The notes under the pieces: generated by a model
The model's input: only the letters and a program-made list of their open reading frames with translations
Databases searched by the model: none
Told to the model about the DNA's origin: nothing
NCBI GenBank assembly: GCA_009801015.1
Contig: VHZZ01000028.1
Span: 410,853 to 449,016, forward strand
DNA from: Silene noctiflora
Lineage: Eukaryota > Streptophyta > Magnoliopsida > Caryophyllales > Caryophyllaceae
Reading direction: 5' to 3'
Length of the DNA: 38,164 bases
Position numbers and translations under genes: made by a program
Part shown: piece by piece, positions 10,058 through 20,348 of the stretch
How the letters are laid out: each line of letters opens with the position of its first letter
Position numbering within the stretch: position 1 is the first letter of the stretch

Positions 10058-10634
10058 TCCCTATATACTAAAAGATTAACAATTCTAGGATAATCCCGCT
10101 CATTTTTCCCGCTCAACTGCTCCATTGTGAAGAATATTCTCTTTTATTTTCAGCAATAATATATTGTCGTCAATTAATAAATATTCTCTTCTAATTTCAG
10201 CAATAATATTTAGTACATTAATTTGCATCCATTAATTGGCAAAATCTTGCTAAAAAAATATGTTATTCTTACAAAATCTTTCTGACTAATCCGATTCCAT
10301 TAATTAATTTTTTTTATTATTTTAAAAATAAAAAAATATAGAGATGTAATTTGTTAAATTTTGTAAATCAATTTCTAATTTTTTTTTCCAAATCAACTTC
10401 ACATAAATTATCAGACATCTAAAATACCTTTTATGTAACTCCCATGTAGGCCAAATTTCATAAAAAATACAAAAAATAAATTCTCAATTCTACTATTAGN
10501 TGATTCAAAATTCGGCTTAATACAAAATTTTATAATAGTAAATTTATTAAATGTAAAAATGTTTTAATTTTAATTACATCTTCCTCTAACACATCCCTTA
10601 CAAATACCGTACTATAGTACGAGATCTATACTAG
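10058..10634 (+). mobile_element. Non-autonomous Helitron, copy 3
   Basis: Plus-strand 5' end TCCCTATATACTAAAAGATT at 10058; 3' end CTAG at 10631-10634, followed by T. A 12-bp palindrome GTACTATAGTAC at 10609-10620 is the terminal hairpin, 10 nt from the end. The body is AT-rich without coding capacity; base 10500 is N. Its 3' end is nearly identical to that of copy 4 before copy 4 was interrupted, so it records the empty target site ATAGTACG. Confidence 0.85.
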
Positions 10635-12532
10635 TTTACCATAATTAGTGAAATATTCCCATTAAACTTTCTCTAATTAACTTTGGGCACATGTTAAAAA
10701 AACCGAAAAAGTCGAATACCATTTTTACTATGCGGTTATTCCTATGTAAAGCGGGTTTGGGTTTATACTAACATATTGTTAAACAGATCTAGTCATCTAG
10801 ACACAACCTTATTAATTCGAAAACAAATGGTAAAAAGAAACCAGGATCAATATAATTAGGATGGACCAATAGGATCAAAATACACTCTAAATTAGACCTG
10901 ACAAATGGTCAATCAGGTCGGTTCCAATCGGGTCAATTCGAGTTCGGGTTTACAAGAATTCAGGTCGAGTAATCCCGGGTGAGTTGTTATGAAGTTATTT
11001 GGGGATAACGATCAGTATGCAATAATACATTCAAGTCAAGTTTAATATAGTCAGCTAAACTGGGGTCTCGGTCAGATCCGGATCTTCAATTTGTGTGCGA
11101 ATCGGGTTATACGGGTATGTACTCTAGTTGGAGCCAGGATTTGAGGTTAGGAGGGGAGAATAAGTAATACCATAAGATAAACTTGAAAAAAATCGAAATT
11201 TTTAACTAAAACTTGCAACATTTTCATTTTCCAGCAGAGGTGAGCGCCCCTGCTAGCCCTCCTAAGTCCACCTCCGGTGTACTCCAAACTTCAAAATCTT
11301 ACTAAAGCATTTCCACTTTTCATAATTAACATATATAATCCAATCCCTAGTATTTTTTTTTTTTATAAAAAATGCATTGAAATCAAATTGGTCAATTTTT
11401 CCCTATCTAATTTTTGCTCCTTTTTTTAAGTCTTTACACTTTACCCTCCAAAGTGTACGAGTGCATGGAGACTTTACCTATTTAAATTACAAAAAAATAG
11501 TACCTCCAAAACCTTTTATGCATTTTTTAAATAGTATGTCTCTCGAGAGACTGTCTCTCTAAAGTAGTGGGAGACATTACATGAAAATCAAAATTAAATA
11601 ACAGACCGTCTCTCTAAAGTTTTTGTGTTGTTTAAAACTTGTATTGTATTTGGTAAAAGATTAATGATCTTTTGTAGGACCATTAAAAAGTTGGATTATA
11701 TTTGTTTTAACTTTTTTATTGTTTTAACTTTTTTAACCTTTTTTAACTTTAAAAATTGATTCGATAATAAAATCAATCAAGAATCTTGATTTTGTAGCTA
11801 AATTATTTGTTGAATTCAAGACAAATAGCTTAATCTCATGATTATGGGTACGTACGATTAGTTTTCTATCTTTTCATGACATAAAAGACCACAATAATTA
11901 TAATCTTGTGGTTGATATATTATATATGATTTCGACTTATCTTTTATGCATTATTCATTACCTTTCATTTTTATATTCTTATCCTTAAACGAAATACAAT
12001 GATTGGAAAAATGAATTAAATTTTCTTGATTTATTTTCTTAGTCAATCGGTTATTGATACAAGAGCTACCGATAATTATCATATTTACGTATTCCCTTTT
12101 TTTAATTCGATATATATTCATATGGTTTTATATAATGAAGATTCTAACAAAACACTACGACGGTATCTTTTTGTGTTTGTATTATTTTTTGTCAAAAATA
12201 TTTAAAGTAAATAATTGTTTTAAACTCTCTCGATTATATGGCTTAATGAGAAGGTTAAAACCTACCGGTAATATTTACTTGCCTTCGGGCCAAGTCACAA
12301 ATCGTTTTGATACTAGAAGTCGGCTTCTAAGACTTTAACGACTAACTAATTAACACAAATTCCGATATTCGTATAATCGCAGTTATCATTTATCACCATC
12401 TTGAACTCTAGTATCATTTGTTGATCATATGAGATTGTTTAGCGTAATTATCACGTGTTATTCGTGGGTAACGACTCCAAATAGTTAACCTGTTTACAAA
12501 TAATTATTTTTAAATTACTATATAGAACAGAA
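10635..12532. other. Non-coding with degraded repeats
   Basis: No exon-like frame. About 10880-11110 is rich in CAGGTCGG / ATCGGGTC motifs typical of decayed MITEs. About 11130-11280 matches the old dispersed block also found at 280-410 and 18165-18350 (GAGCGCCCCTGCTAGCCC). About 11535-11640 holds a copy of the GAGACCGTCTC repeat family. The open frame at about 12054-12338 has low-complexity composition and no recognisable domain. Confidence 0.5.
11537..11632. repeat. GAGACCGTCTC repeat, copy 1
   Basis: Contains CTCTCGAGAGACTGTCTCTC and ends CAGACCGTCTCTCTAAAGTT followed by TTTGTG. That end is shared with the copies at 18508-18640 (inverted), 31197-31302 and 34566-34717. Confidence 0.55.
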
Positions 12533-12549
12533 GCTGGAATAGCTCAGTT

Positions 12550-12582
<33 letters not shown>

Positions 12583-12606
12583 GAGGTTCAAGCCCTCCTT
12601 CTAGCG
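12533..12606 (+). tRNA. tRNA-Asn (GUU)
   Basis: A complete 74-nt cloverleaf without intron. The acceptor stem is GCTGGAA / TTCTAGC with one G-T wobble, discriminator G at 12606. The D stem is GCTC/GAGC, the anticodon stem TGTGG/CCACA around CTGTTAA (anticodon GTT), and the T stem GGAGG/CCTCC. The B-box-like TTCAAGC replaces the commoner TTCGANC. A T-rich stretch starting TTTT at 12607 is a suitable Pol III terminator. The sequence is of the nuclear plant type; plastid trnN has a different acceptor stem. Confidence 0.97.
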
Positions 12607-12894
12607 TTTTATTTTATATTTTTTATATTATAATTTAAATTATTTTACACAGATTTTCAGCTCACAATCAATTTTTTAATCCCTATATAGCTGAAATCTT
12701 CTAAAATTTTCACACATTTTACGCGAAAAATATGAATGAAACAAAGAGAAGAAGAACCAATACGACACAAGCGACATCTCCTCTAATCTTCTGGTTATTT
12801 TTTCTCCATTTCACCGTAAACATGATTAACTCGAAACAAGAAAATCAATCTAAAACACTATCAAAAAGGTACAAGTGAGCGATAAAAAAACGAT

Positions 12895-14026
12895 TTACGG
12901 TTTGGTTGTGTAGCAAACTTTACTATAATGGTCAGCCTTGTGCTGTCGGAAAGCTTGGAAACCAAGGCTAAAAACGGCAATTACAAAGAAAAGAAGTGCA
13001 ACAAATCCCGGATACAGCCTTCGCCATAGCTCTGTAATCTGTGACAAAAAGCCTCCAATGCAAGCATCACAGTAATAACACAATTTATCCTTCTCTGTGC
13101 TCCAAGTATGACAGTCGGGAATAGTTGCATTGTTTGGGTCGAAGATGCACCAAGGAGGCAGCTGACAGCATGCACTCTGTATAAAGAGGAGAAACAGTCG
13201 CGTAAGGCCAAGGTTGTTTACAGATGACCAATAATGAAAATTGCATCAACAATTACATCGAATGATATGCAGGTACACATTAAAAAAGACGTCTAACAAA
13301 TTTAGCGAGCCAGTTTTCTATGCATGAATTGCGCGCCATGTAAACATTTTCGCCTTTGCAGGCTAATTATTTACTGATATGTGCCTATATGGTTGTTCTT
13401 AGGCCCTGATATATAAATGACTCAACAAGCCGTGACAAAGTGAACGTTATATGCACCATTACCATGATCACGAGCAATACTGACAAATTGTCAAGAGCAT
13501 CTACAAGACATCATGTAGAAAAAAGAAACGATGAAGGAAAGTAAAGGACCTTCATTTTGGGAATCGAATAAAAATAACTTTTGCGACTGTCGTCCATAAG
13601 ACACAAATCTCTATCCATTATACATTGCCTGATTTCAGACCAGTCCGCCGTACCAAACACAACATCCTTAAACCAAGACGCAAACTCCTTGAACCTGTAT
13701 TCTTGTCCCACATCAAGCTTAATATGGCCTTGAATCACGACTCTAAGCCAAAGCACGGTACCAATGGTCATCGTGATTATGATGATGAAACAGAAAACCA
13801 AATATATCCACAAGACGAATGGGGACCGGCAATAGCTCCCTAGGACACCGCACAATGAGACCACCACAATCACGCTTCCTATTTTAATACAAGACCAAAC
13901 TAGGAGGGTATGACAAGATGAGATAGCAGTCACGGCCATTGTGATCCCAACTGTTAAAATACCGACGCCAACCAGTAGGATGCAAAAATTAATGCATGCC
14001 GTGAGGTTATTGCTCCGACTCACCAT
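12895..14026 (-). CDS. Tetraspanin family protein
   Basis: Membrane scaffold of the tetraspanin family. Two exons, 13550-14026 and 12895-13176, joined AAG|GTCC...ACAG|AGT in phase 0, give 252 residues. TM1 is about residues 9-32, TM2 43-64 and TM3 71-94. A large extracellular loop runs from about 95 to 213, TM4 spans about 215-235 and a short basic tail follows. The intron falls just before the loop's Cys-Cys motif, the usual plant tetraspanin position. The loop has the expected cysteines (IRQCIMDRDLC, CC162-163, C169, C181, C192, C195, C198) and the plant-type LCYYCDACIGG block. Odd point: the plant-specific GCCKPP is here ACCQLPP, with Gly and Lys replaced. It lies downstream of TrpB2 in the same orientation with about 1 kb between. 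Which plant subgroup it belongs to is uncertain. Confidence 0.9.
13183..13250. repeat. Degenerate SINE-like fragment in tetraspanin intron
   Basis: AGGTTGTTTACAGATGACC followed by TGAAAATTGCATCAA matches a fragment at about 24911-24950 in the phosphoglycerate mutase gene. The last part also occurs at about 22033-22052 in the DUF1262 gene. The GAGGTTGTTT-GATGACC style recalls the 3' part of Au-like plant SINEs. The left edge is only about 6 bp from the exon-2 acceptor. Confidence 0.5.
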
Positions 14027-15072
14027 TTCTTCTTGGACGATTAGGTCCTTAAGAAATGGCGTGAAGGAGCTTCACGGAGAGCACGAAAACTGAAGGTCCT
14101 TTTTGTTGTTGGAAAAATGGTTAAGGCATATAACCTTGGTTATATGCCTTAATAGATAATTTTGCTCTTTTTTTCCCTTTTTTATCTAAATAACCATGTC
14201 TTATGGCCTTATGGGGATTGCCATCGGACTTCGAATCTTTCCTACATGCCATTTTAACTGTTCCTAGTTTTTTGCTATTGCTAAATATTGCCAGAAGCCT
14301 TAATTTTTGCAAGATTTTTAATGATACTCTAAAATTGGTTACAAAGCTGTCATTTTCCTTCTACACCCTACAAATCGAGATTAATTAAATTAAGACAACA
14401 ATAGTTAGTTTTCGACAAAAAAATTTTGATCTTGCCGGATTTGGTCATTAGAATACACCGCATATACATCAACTAAAAGCAAAACGACTTGTCGAAGCTG
14501 TGATCTTGCGGGATCTGACCATCAAAATATATGGGAAATACACATATATGGATTTGAAACATTGTGATCGAAAAGAAACATGGACGGGATTTTCTATAAT
14601 ATTCGAAGTGAAGTGATCAAATATGCTAAAACTGTAATCTTCGATTGTGAGCTAAAAGGTACAATTAGCAGAAACTATATTAATCGAATAAAAAGTTTAT
14701 ATGTGCCAATCTGTTGTGACTTGTGACTAAAATTGGTACTCTATATAAGTGAGAAGGCGTATAGCGTATTATTCATCATCTTAGACGACTCTAACTAATG
14801 GGTACTTTGAAAAGAAAACATGAAAAGAAAACAATGCACAAAGTTTAATTTAATCGGATATACAGTAAGTGTGTGATGCGACTTTAGCCTTAAAAGTCTA
14901 AGACAACCACAATCATTCATCCGGGAGCACAAACCATCGGGGGGTATAGTAACAAATTCATTATGCATTGGATCTCCGAAAATTCAAAGACGCGATATTT
15001 TCAACATAATTAGGAGTTTATGTGATAATGTGAAAGAAGAGAAGAGGTATCTACTTACAAGGTTTCGTCTCT
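14027..15072. other. Tetraspanin upstream / TrpB2 downstream intergenic DNA
   Basis: No additional gene is visible. A diverged pair of short repeats lies at about 14430-14470 and 14500-14545 (GATCTTGCCGGATTTGGTCA against GATCTTGCGGGATCTGACCA). The interval must hold the tetraspanin promoter and the TrpB2 3' UTR. I cannot place either precisely. Confidence 0.5.
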
Positions 15073-18000
15073 TTAAGAGCTGATATTGGGGATTTTGGAA
15101 AGTGAAGCGCGTATCCTCTCTTCGGAAAAAGATAAGTCGACTAAATTTCCTTGCAAAAAGTTGTCATATGATGGAAGGTCAAAGTGACCATGTCCACACA
15201 TTGCCATTAGAATGACTTTAGATTCTCCTGTCTCTTTGCAGTGGAGAGCTTCTCTGATAGCAGCAGCGATGGCATGAGTTGGTTCGGGTGCAGGGATGAG
15301 TCCTTCAGACCTTGCAAATTGGATTGCCCCTGAAGCATGTATTCAAGACTTAATCAGGCAATAAATTTGTCTGAACTCGTGTTCTATTTTTTGCCGAAGT
15401 CTACGTTTCACTGAAAAAACAAGTTGCATGCTTAATTGCTTATAATTACCTTGGAAACATTCAGTTTGAGGTATAGCAAGTGCCTCCATCATCCCTAGTT
15501 CATATACATGTGAAATCAACGGAGCCATACCGTGGTAACGCAGACCACCTACAAGATTCAAAAAAAAAAAAAAAAACGAATCTCGTTACATCATATGTCG
15601 AAAGCATAAACGGATAAACCGACATCTCCCTTTTATGTCCCTGTTTAACTTTTGTGGTCAGAGTTGCACAACTCTATATCAGTTGTCAATGTACAAAGTA
15701 AAATTGGACTAGTTTAACATAGAGTGAGACCGTCTTATACAAAACTCATTCAAATTTGACATTGTTCAACCACCTAAATTAAAAAGGCACGATCAAAGTA
15801 GGATGCATTATCATACAGTAGAAAACAGATTAGAAAAAAAAAGGATTAGCGACGCTAAGGAAGAAGAGGATATTACCAGCATGGATTGGATCGGGAATGA
15901 AATCATGACCAAGAGTGTGCATCTTCATCAACGGTGTCATTCCGGCAGTATCACCATAATCATATGCATACACCCCTTTTGTCAAAGAAGGGCAAGCTGA
16001 AGGCTCGACTGCCCTTATGAGAGGATTCATTTTCCCATTCAGCTTTTCCCTAATGAACGGGAAACATAGTCCTCCGAAATTGGAACCTCCACCCGTGCAC
16101 CCAATGATCACATCAGGGGTCTCGCCATACGCTTCCATCTGCTTTATGCATTCCTCTCCTATAACAGTTTGATGTAGAAGGACATGGTTAAGTACACTTC
16201 CTAGACAGTACTTTGCTTTGGGATCATTTACAGCAACTTCTACTGCTTCTGATATGGCAATCCCGAGACTTCCAGGGCTAGATGGATCCATTCTAAGGAT
16301 GTTTCTTCCTGCCTCGGTAATTTCAGATGGTGATGGATGAACCTTAGCGCCATAAGTTTGCATCATTAGTTTCCTGTAAGGTTTTTGGTCATATGAGGCC
16401 CGAACTTGCCATACCTACGGATCAGAAGTACAGCAGTCAGATTAAAGATAACAAAAACAAGCCAGATGGAAGTGTTACGCGAAACATATTCAGTTGAAGA
16501 TAACATCTCAAGGCAAAAGAATGCAACGAGAGACAGCATCAACAGCAAGCAAGTCGCATTATGAATATTTATGTGAAGAATACTTCATTTGTGGATAGAA
16601 AGTATGCATCTTAAGAAACAATATTTCCGATTCATTCAGTCATGAGCCCTTATAGGTCGGAGAATGCTCAAGCCTCAAGTTGGATAGAGAGCCAAAATTG
16701 ATGCTATCTCAGAAGAATAGGAGATATCCCCCTTACGCTCACCCTCATCTAGAACAACACCAAAGCCTTACTGCCAAGAAACGGACGCGTTGATTTGATT
16801 TTCACCAAAGAGAGATTACATTCAATTTCAGGCTTTCAGCTCATACAAATCAATATTACATGGTACTTAGTTCACAAGCTAGTAGAATAGCCTATCGTAC
16901 TTGCTTCTAAGGGCCGGTTGTAACTTGTAAGGGGCTCAACAATAAACATAACAAGCAAGCAACTACTCTGTACTTACTTCGCAGTCAATGTTGAATAAAC
17001 TGCAAGCAAAAGCAAGGGCACTTCCCCATTGGCCAGCCCCAGTTTCAGTTACGATTCTCTTAACCCCTTCCTGTGCATTGTACCATGCTTGTGGAACTGA
17101 AGTGTTCGGTTTATGCGATCCAGCAGGGCTAACTCCTTCATACTTGTAGTAAATCCGTGCAGGTGTACCAAGAAGCTTCTCCAATCTCGTAGCTCTATAT
17201 TCAAATGGGAAAATGTTACAATACATCTTCCGAGGCTTTTGCAAGTTTGATTTAAGTATGTCCAATTACATTTTTTCTTTGCTTTTGGATTACAGTGGAA
17301 TAAAGCGAAAAAGATTACTAGACCGCCTGTGTTTTTTTTATGTCATTAAGTAGTTCTTGATGCTTTCATCGTGGTCATTAGTTGAAGCCATTGAGGCACA
17401 ATTGCTGTAAACAAAGAGAGATAAAAACAAAACCTGATCAGAGGAGTCGGTCTCCATAGTCCATAAATATCACGAACTTCCTCAGGTATTTCAATGTATC
17501 GGTCAGTACTCACTTCTTGCTTTATCAATGCATCTGGTAAGAGAGGACTCAAATCTTCGGGCGTGACTGGCTCGAAAGTCCTAGGATTCAAAGGTGGGGG
17601 AGGTTTAACTGGAAGATCGGCTATTAAATTGTACCAATGTGTAGGGATATCTATCCCTTTGCAACCAGCATTAATTGCAGCCTGTGCTCTAACTTTGCGG
17701 CCAGACGAGACATTCATATATGGCAAAGCCTTAGTTCTCAGTGAGAAAATCCCGACTTTACTGCCATCGCCTACACCAAATGAAATTTGCTCATCAATCC
17801 GGATTAATATCATTTTTCCTAAATATTCATCACAGCTAAGGCAGGTCGAGCACACTAATCGGTTTAGTCATTAAGGCAAAAGGGTAATAATTCAAATTCA
17901 GTTTCCTGGTATATATGTTCCGATTCTGGGGTACACCCACGACGAGAAAAATTCCGCTTTATCAAAATCAACCAACACCAAGTGAGTGTTATAATCTAAA

Positions 18001-18938
18001 GTGGGACAAGAAGCATACAACAGTCGTAATTTGTCTCTAAGAATAGTAACCCACTAAGCCAGATATGTCACAAACAATCTTCTTATTATCTGTTGTGGGA
18101 CATATCTCTCAAACACGGCCCCATAACGAATCTCCCCTTATTGTTTGAGTCCAATTTACGGAGCAGGGGGCTAGTAGGGGCTGTCACCTCCAGAAAACCC
18201 GTCAGGGATGAAACTTACGAATTTTTTAGTTAAAATCATCGATTTTTTTTCCAAGTCACTCTATCATCACATCACTAACTTGTCCCACCTCCCACCTAAA
18301 AATTTCAATCATTTGTTTTAATTTTTAACCCACATTCTCGAATCCTGGTACCGTCACTGTTCCCTATACTACATGACTTATTTCACTCAAATGCTTGAAC
18401 ACACAAAAATGACCCAAATTCTTGATTATACCTACTCCTAAAATCAAATAAAGTCCAAAACATTGATACACATTTTTGTGCTGGCTAATCTTTCTTCAAT
18501 ATCACAAAAACTTCTGAGAGACGGTCTCTCAATAGCGTTATTGAGAGACCTCTCACATGATGGGTTGAGGGACCACTGCTTTTTCTATTTTCCTATTATT
18601 TCTTAGTGAGAGTAGGTCTCTCACGAGACCTACTGCTTCAATATATGCTTAAGCAATCAAATATAAATATAATATTGATCATCATTTGTACCAATCAATC
18701 TTTATAGCATCAATTTATGTTCATTTATAGTTAGAACTAACAAATAAAATTATTAACTAGATAAATCATACTAATACCAAATAGATAAAAATTACTTAAA
18801 TACGGAGTACGTCATGCAAAGAATAAAAAAAGGTAAATAAATGATTGAAACGAAGGAATCGAGAAAAGATGAATGGAAAAATATACCTTTGAGGTTGATG
18901 CTGGAGCTAGCAGGAAAAAGAAGAGTATGAGCAGCCAT
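15073..18938 (-). CDS. Tryptophan synthase beta chain, type 2 (TrpB2)
   Basis: PLP enzyme of the TrpB2 subgroup, which condenses indole and serine to tryptophan and is thought to work without an alpha subunit. Six exons: 18887-18938, 17434-17770, 16978-17194, 15877-16414, 15450-15548, 15073-15329. All junctions are GT-AG and keep frame, giving 499 residues, close to plant homologues of about 500. The N-terminus ([13 protein letters not shown]..., basic and Ser-rich to about residue 48) looks like a plastid transit peptide. The subgroup hallmarks are present: [24 protein letters not shown] and [10 protein letters not shown] with the presumed PLP lysine K158. [10 protein letters not shown] has the catalytic Glu at about 180; [13 protein letters not shown] follows. 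GCTGGGSN (307-314) binds the PLP phosphate. The C-terminus has [11 protein letters not shown] and [20 protein letters not shown] at about 18989-18996 is a possible TATA box. Confidence 0.95.
18508..18645. repeat. GAGACCGTCTC repeat inside TrpB2 intron 1
   Basis: Starts CACAAAAACTTCTGAGAGAC and GGTCTCTCAATAGCGTTATT, and ends CACGAGACCTACTG. It is the reverse complement of the copy at 34566-34717 over about 140 bp, including AATAGCGTTATTGAGAGACC. It lies in the 1.1-kb first intron (17771-18886). Confidence 0.75.
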
Positions 18939-18996
18939 TTTTGAGTGTAAGTTTCAAGTTTGAGTTGGTAGAAGATCAGTTGATTAGACTATATAA

Positions 18997-19035
18997 TGTG
19001 ACGGGCATATCCGTTGCAAACTTATGACGGTTTTT
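18997..19035. repeat. Fragment of the Mutator-type MITE family
   Basis: GTGACGGGCATATCCGTTGC and CTTATGACGG resemble the termini of the elements at 592, 3093, 9641 and 19259. No duplication is seen, so this is a remnant. It sits just upstream of the possible TATA box of TrpB2. Confidence 0.45.
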
Positions 19036-19258
19036 TTTGTGGCCTACTATAGTCAACACTTTACTGCTGCATCCTTTATTGGGTAAGTATAAACGTTGAC
19101 TCTAACAAAATCAGTGACTCAGCAAGTGAGACTGACATCTATCATGACATGGATGAGACTGTACTTGAAAAAATTATCCGTCAAGTCTAATTTTTTTACC
19201 CGTGTGGCTGTGTCGATTATAGCGGACCTAGTTTGATTATCCAAACCCACCCATCAAA

Positions 19259-19382
19259 CACAAATTCTTATTTGTGACGGGTGTGAACACGTCACAAGTT
19301 TTGTGACGTGAGACAAACTTGCAAGTGGGGAGAGGCTTGTGAGACGTCACAAGCTTGTGACCGTCACAAGCAAGACGGGCTG
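19259..19382. mobile_element. Mutator-type MITE with 9-bp target duplication
   Basis: A 124-bp element between perfect repeats CCCATCAAA at 19250-19258 and 19383-19391. The ends are CACAAATTCTTATTTGTGAC at the left and CAGCCCGTCTTGCTTGTGAC at the right (inverted). The interior is a chain of TCACAAG / CTTGTGA motifs. It is the shortest member of the family and lies about 320 bp upstream of TrpB2. Confidence 0.92.
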
Positions 19383-19391
19383 CCCATCAAA

Positions 19392-20133
19392 ATAGGCAGC
19401 TTACCGGTGAACTTATTTTAGTCGGGCATTTTATAGTCGGGCATTTTTAGGGGAAAAAAAAAGTTATCGTTTTGCCTACCGGTAAATCTAACATTATGTG
19501 CATTATAAGTTTTTCTATTAGTCATTGTCCTATAAACTTTAATATGATTGCTCACGCTATACCCAAAACAGCTATAGTCAAAGTAATCAAAAAAAAAAAA
19601 AAAAAAAAAAAAAACATTAAGTAGATTATACATCTGGTGTACTACCACCCGTTGTATAGTTTTTAAACATTCTAATAAAGTTTTTGAGTTTTGTTTTAAA
19701 AATTATGAGTTTTATTATAAAGTTTCTGAGTTCATTTACTTAAACATCAAGTTCAAAAAAACTACAACAAAACTCAAAAGCATTATATATAAGCTTAGTT
19801 AATTTTGAGTTTTGAAGGAAAAATAAAATAAAATCTAACTTTGAATAAATTCAGAAAAAATAACATGTGTTCAAAAACAAATAAAGTTTGAGGTAATAAG
19901 CTCAAAAAAATACACATATGCTAAAAAACAAATAAAATCTGAGGTAATACATCCGATGTATATTCTTTTTCTAAAAAAAATCCGTATTAGAAGCTTGTGT
20001 TGAGGTACCACAACTTCAGCACACAATACTCAAGTAAAAGTCTTGAATTTTATTTTACATAAATCTTAGCATAATTATTTGGATATCGATATCAATTTCA
20101 TTGTTCTGATTGATCGGACATACAATGACATGA
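19392..20133. other. Non-coding, poly(A) run and AGTTTTGAGTTT-rich repeat
   Basis: A run of about 26 A lies at 19588-19614. From 19620 to 20000 variants of ATACATCYGGTGTA, GAGTTTTGTTTTAA and ATAAAGTTTCTGAGTTC recur. They faintly resemble the tandem repeat at 35277-35820. No gene is visible. Confidence 0.5.
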
Positions 20134-20150
20134 TACACCCGACTCGATAG

Positions 20151-20317
20151 TTTTTTTGGTGTTGACCTGGAGTATCCCATACCGACAGCTAAGGCAATCT
20201 CCTTCGGGGTACTGAAGGCAATTTAATGGGTTGACCCTTCCCAAGAGTCAGGAATCGAACCCCTGACCACTTGTTTAAGAGATGAGAGCTCTTACCAGTC
20301 ACACCAGCCAACTTTGG
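20151..20317 (-). mobile_element. tRNA-derived SINE with 17-bp target duplication
   Basis: Flanked by perfect 17-bp repeats TACACCCGACTCGATAG at 20134-20150 and 20318-20334. On the minus strand the 5' region is tRNA-like. A box-A-like TGGCTGGTGTGACTGG lies at 20310-20295, and a consensus box B GGTTCGATTCC at 20261-20251, about 35 nt apart. The 3' end is a run of seven A (20157-20151) against the duplication. This is the anatomy of a Pol III-driven, LINE-mobilised SINE of 167 bp. The perfect duplication implies a fairly recent insertion, 15 bp downstream of the DUF1262 stop codon once the duplication is included. Confidence 0.9.
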
Positions 20318-20348
20318 TACACCCGACTCGATAGTCGATACACCAAAG

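Noticed and set aside
12054..12338. 94-codon plus-strand frame with hydrophobic stretches
   Set aside because: The hydrophobicity follows from AT-rich codons. No family resemblance, and no splice sites or neighbours support it.
12981..13211. 76-codon minus-strand frame over tetraspanin exon 2
   Set aside because: It is out of frame with the tetraspanin reading frame, which is validated by loop cysteines and TM4.
17494..17874. 126-codon plus-strand frame
   Set aside because: Antisense shadow of TrpB2 exon 2; the minus strand carries the recognisable protein.
20251..20310. A second tRNA gene suggested by the box A/B-like sequences
   Set aside because: No acceptor stem or anticodon arm can be folded. 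The A-tail and 17-bp duplication make it a SINE.
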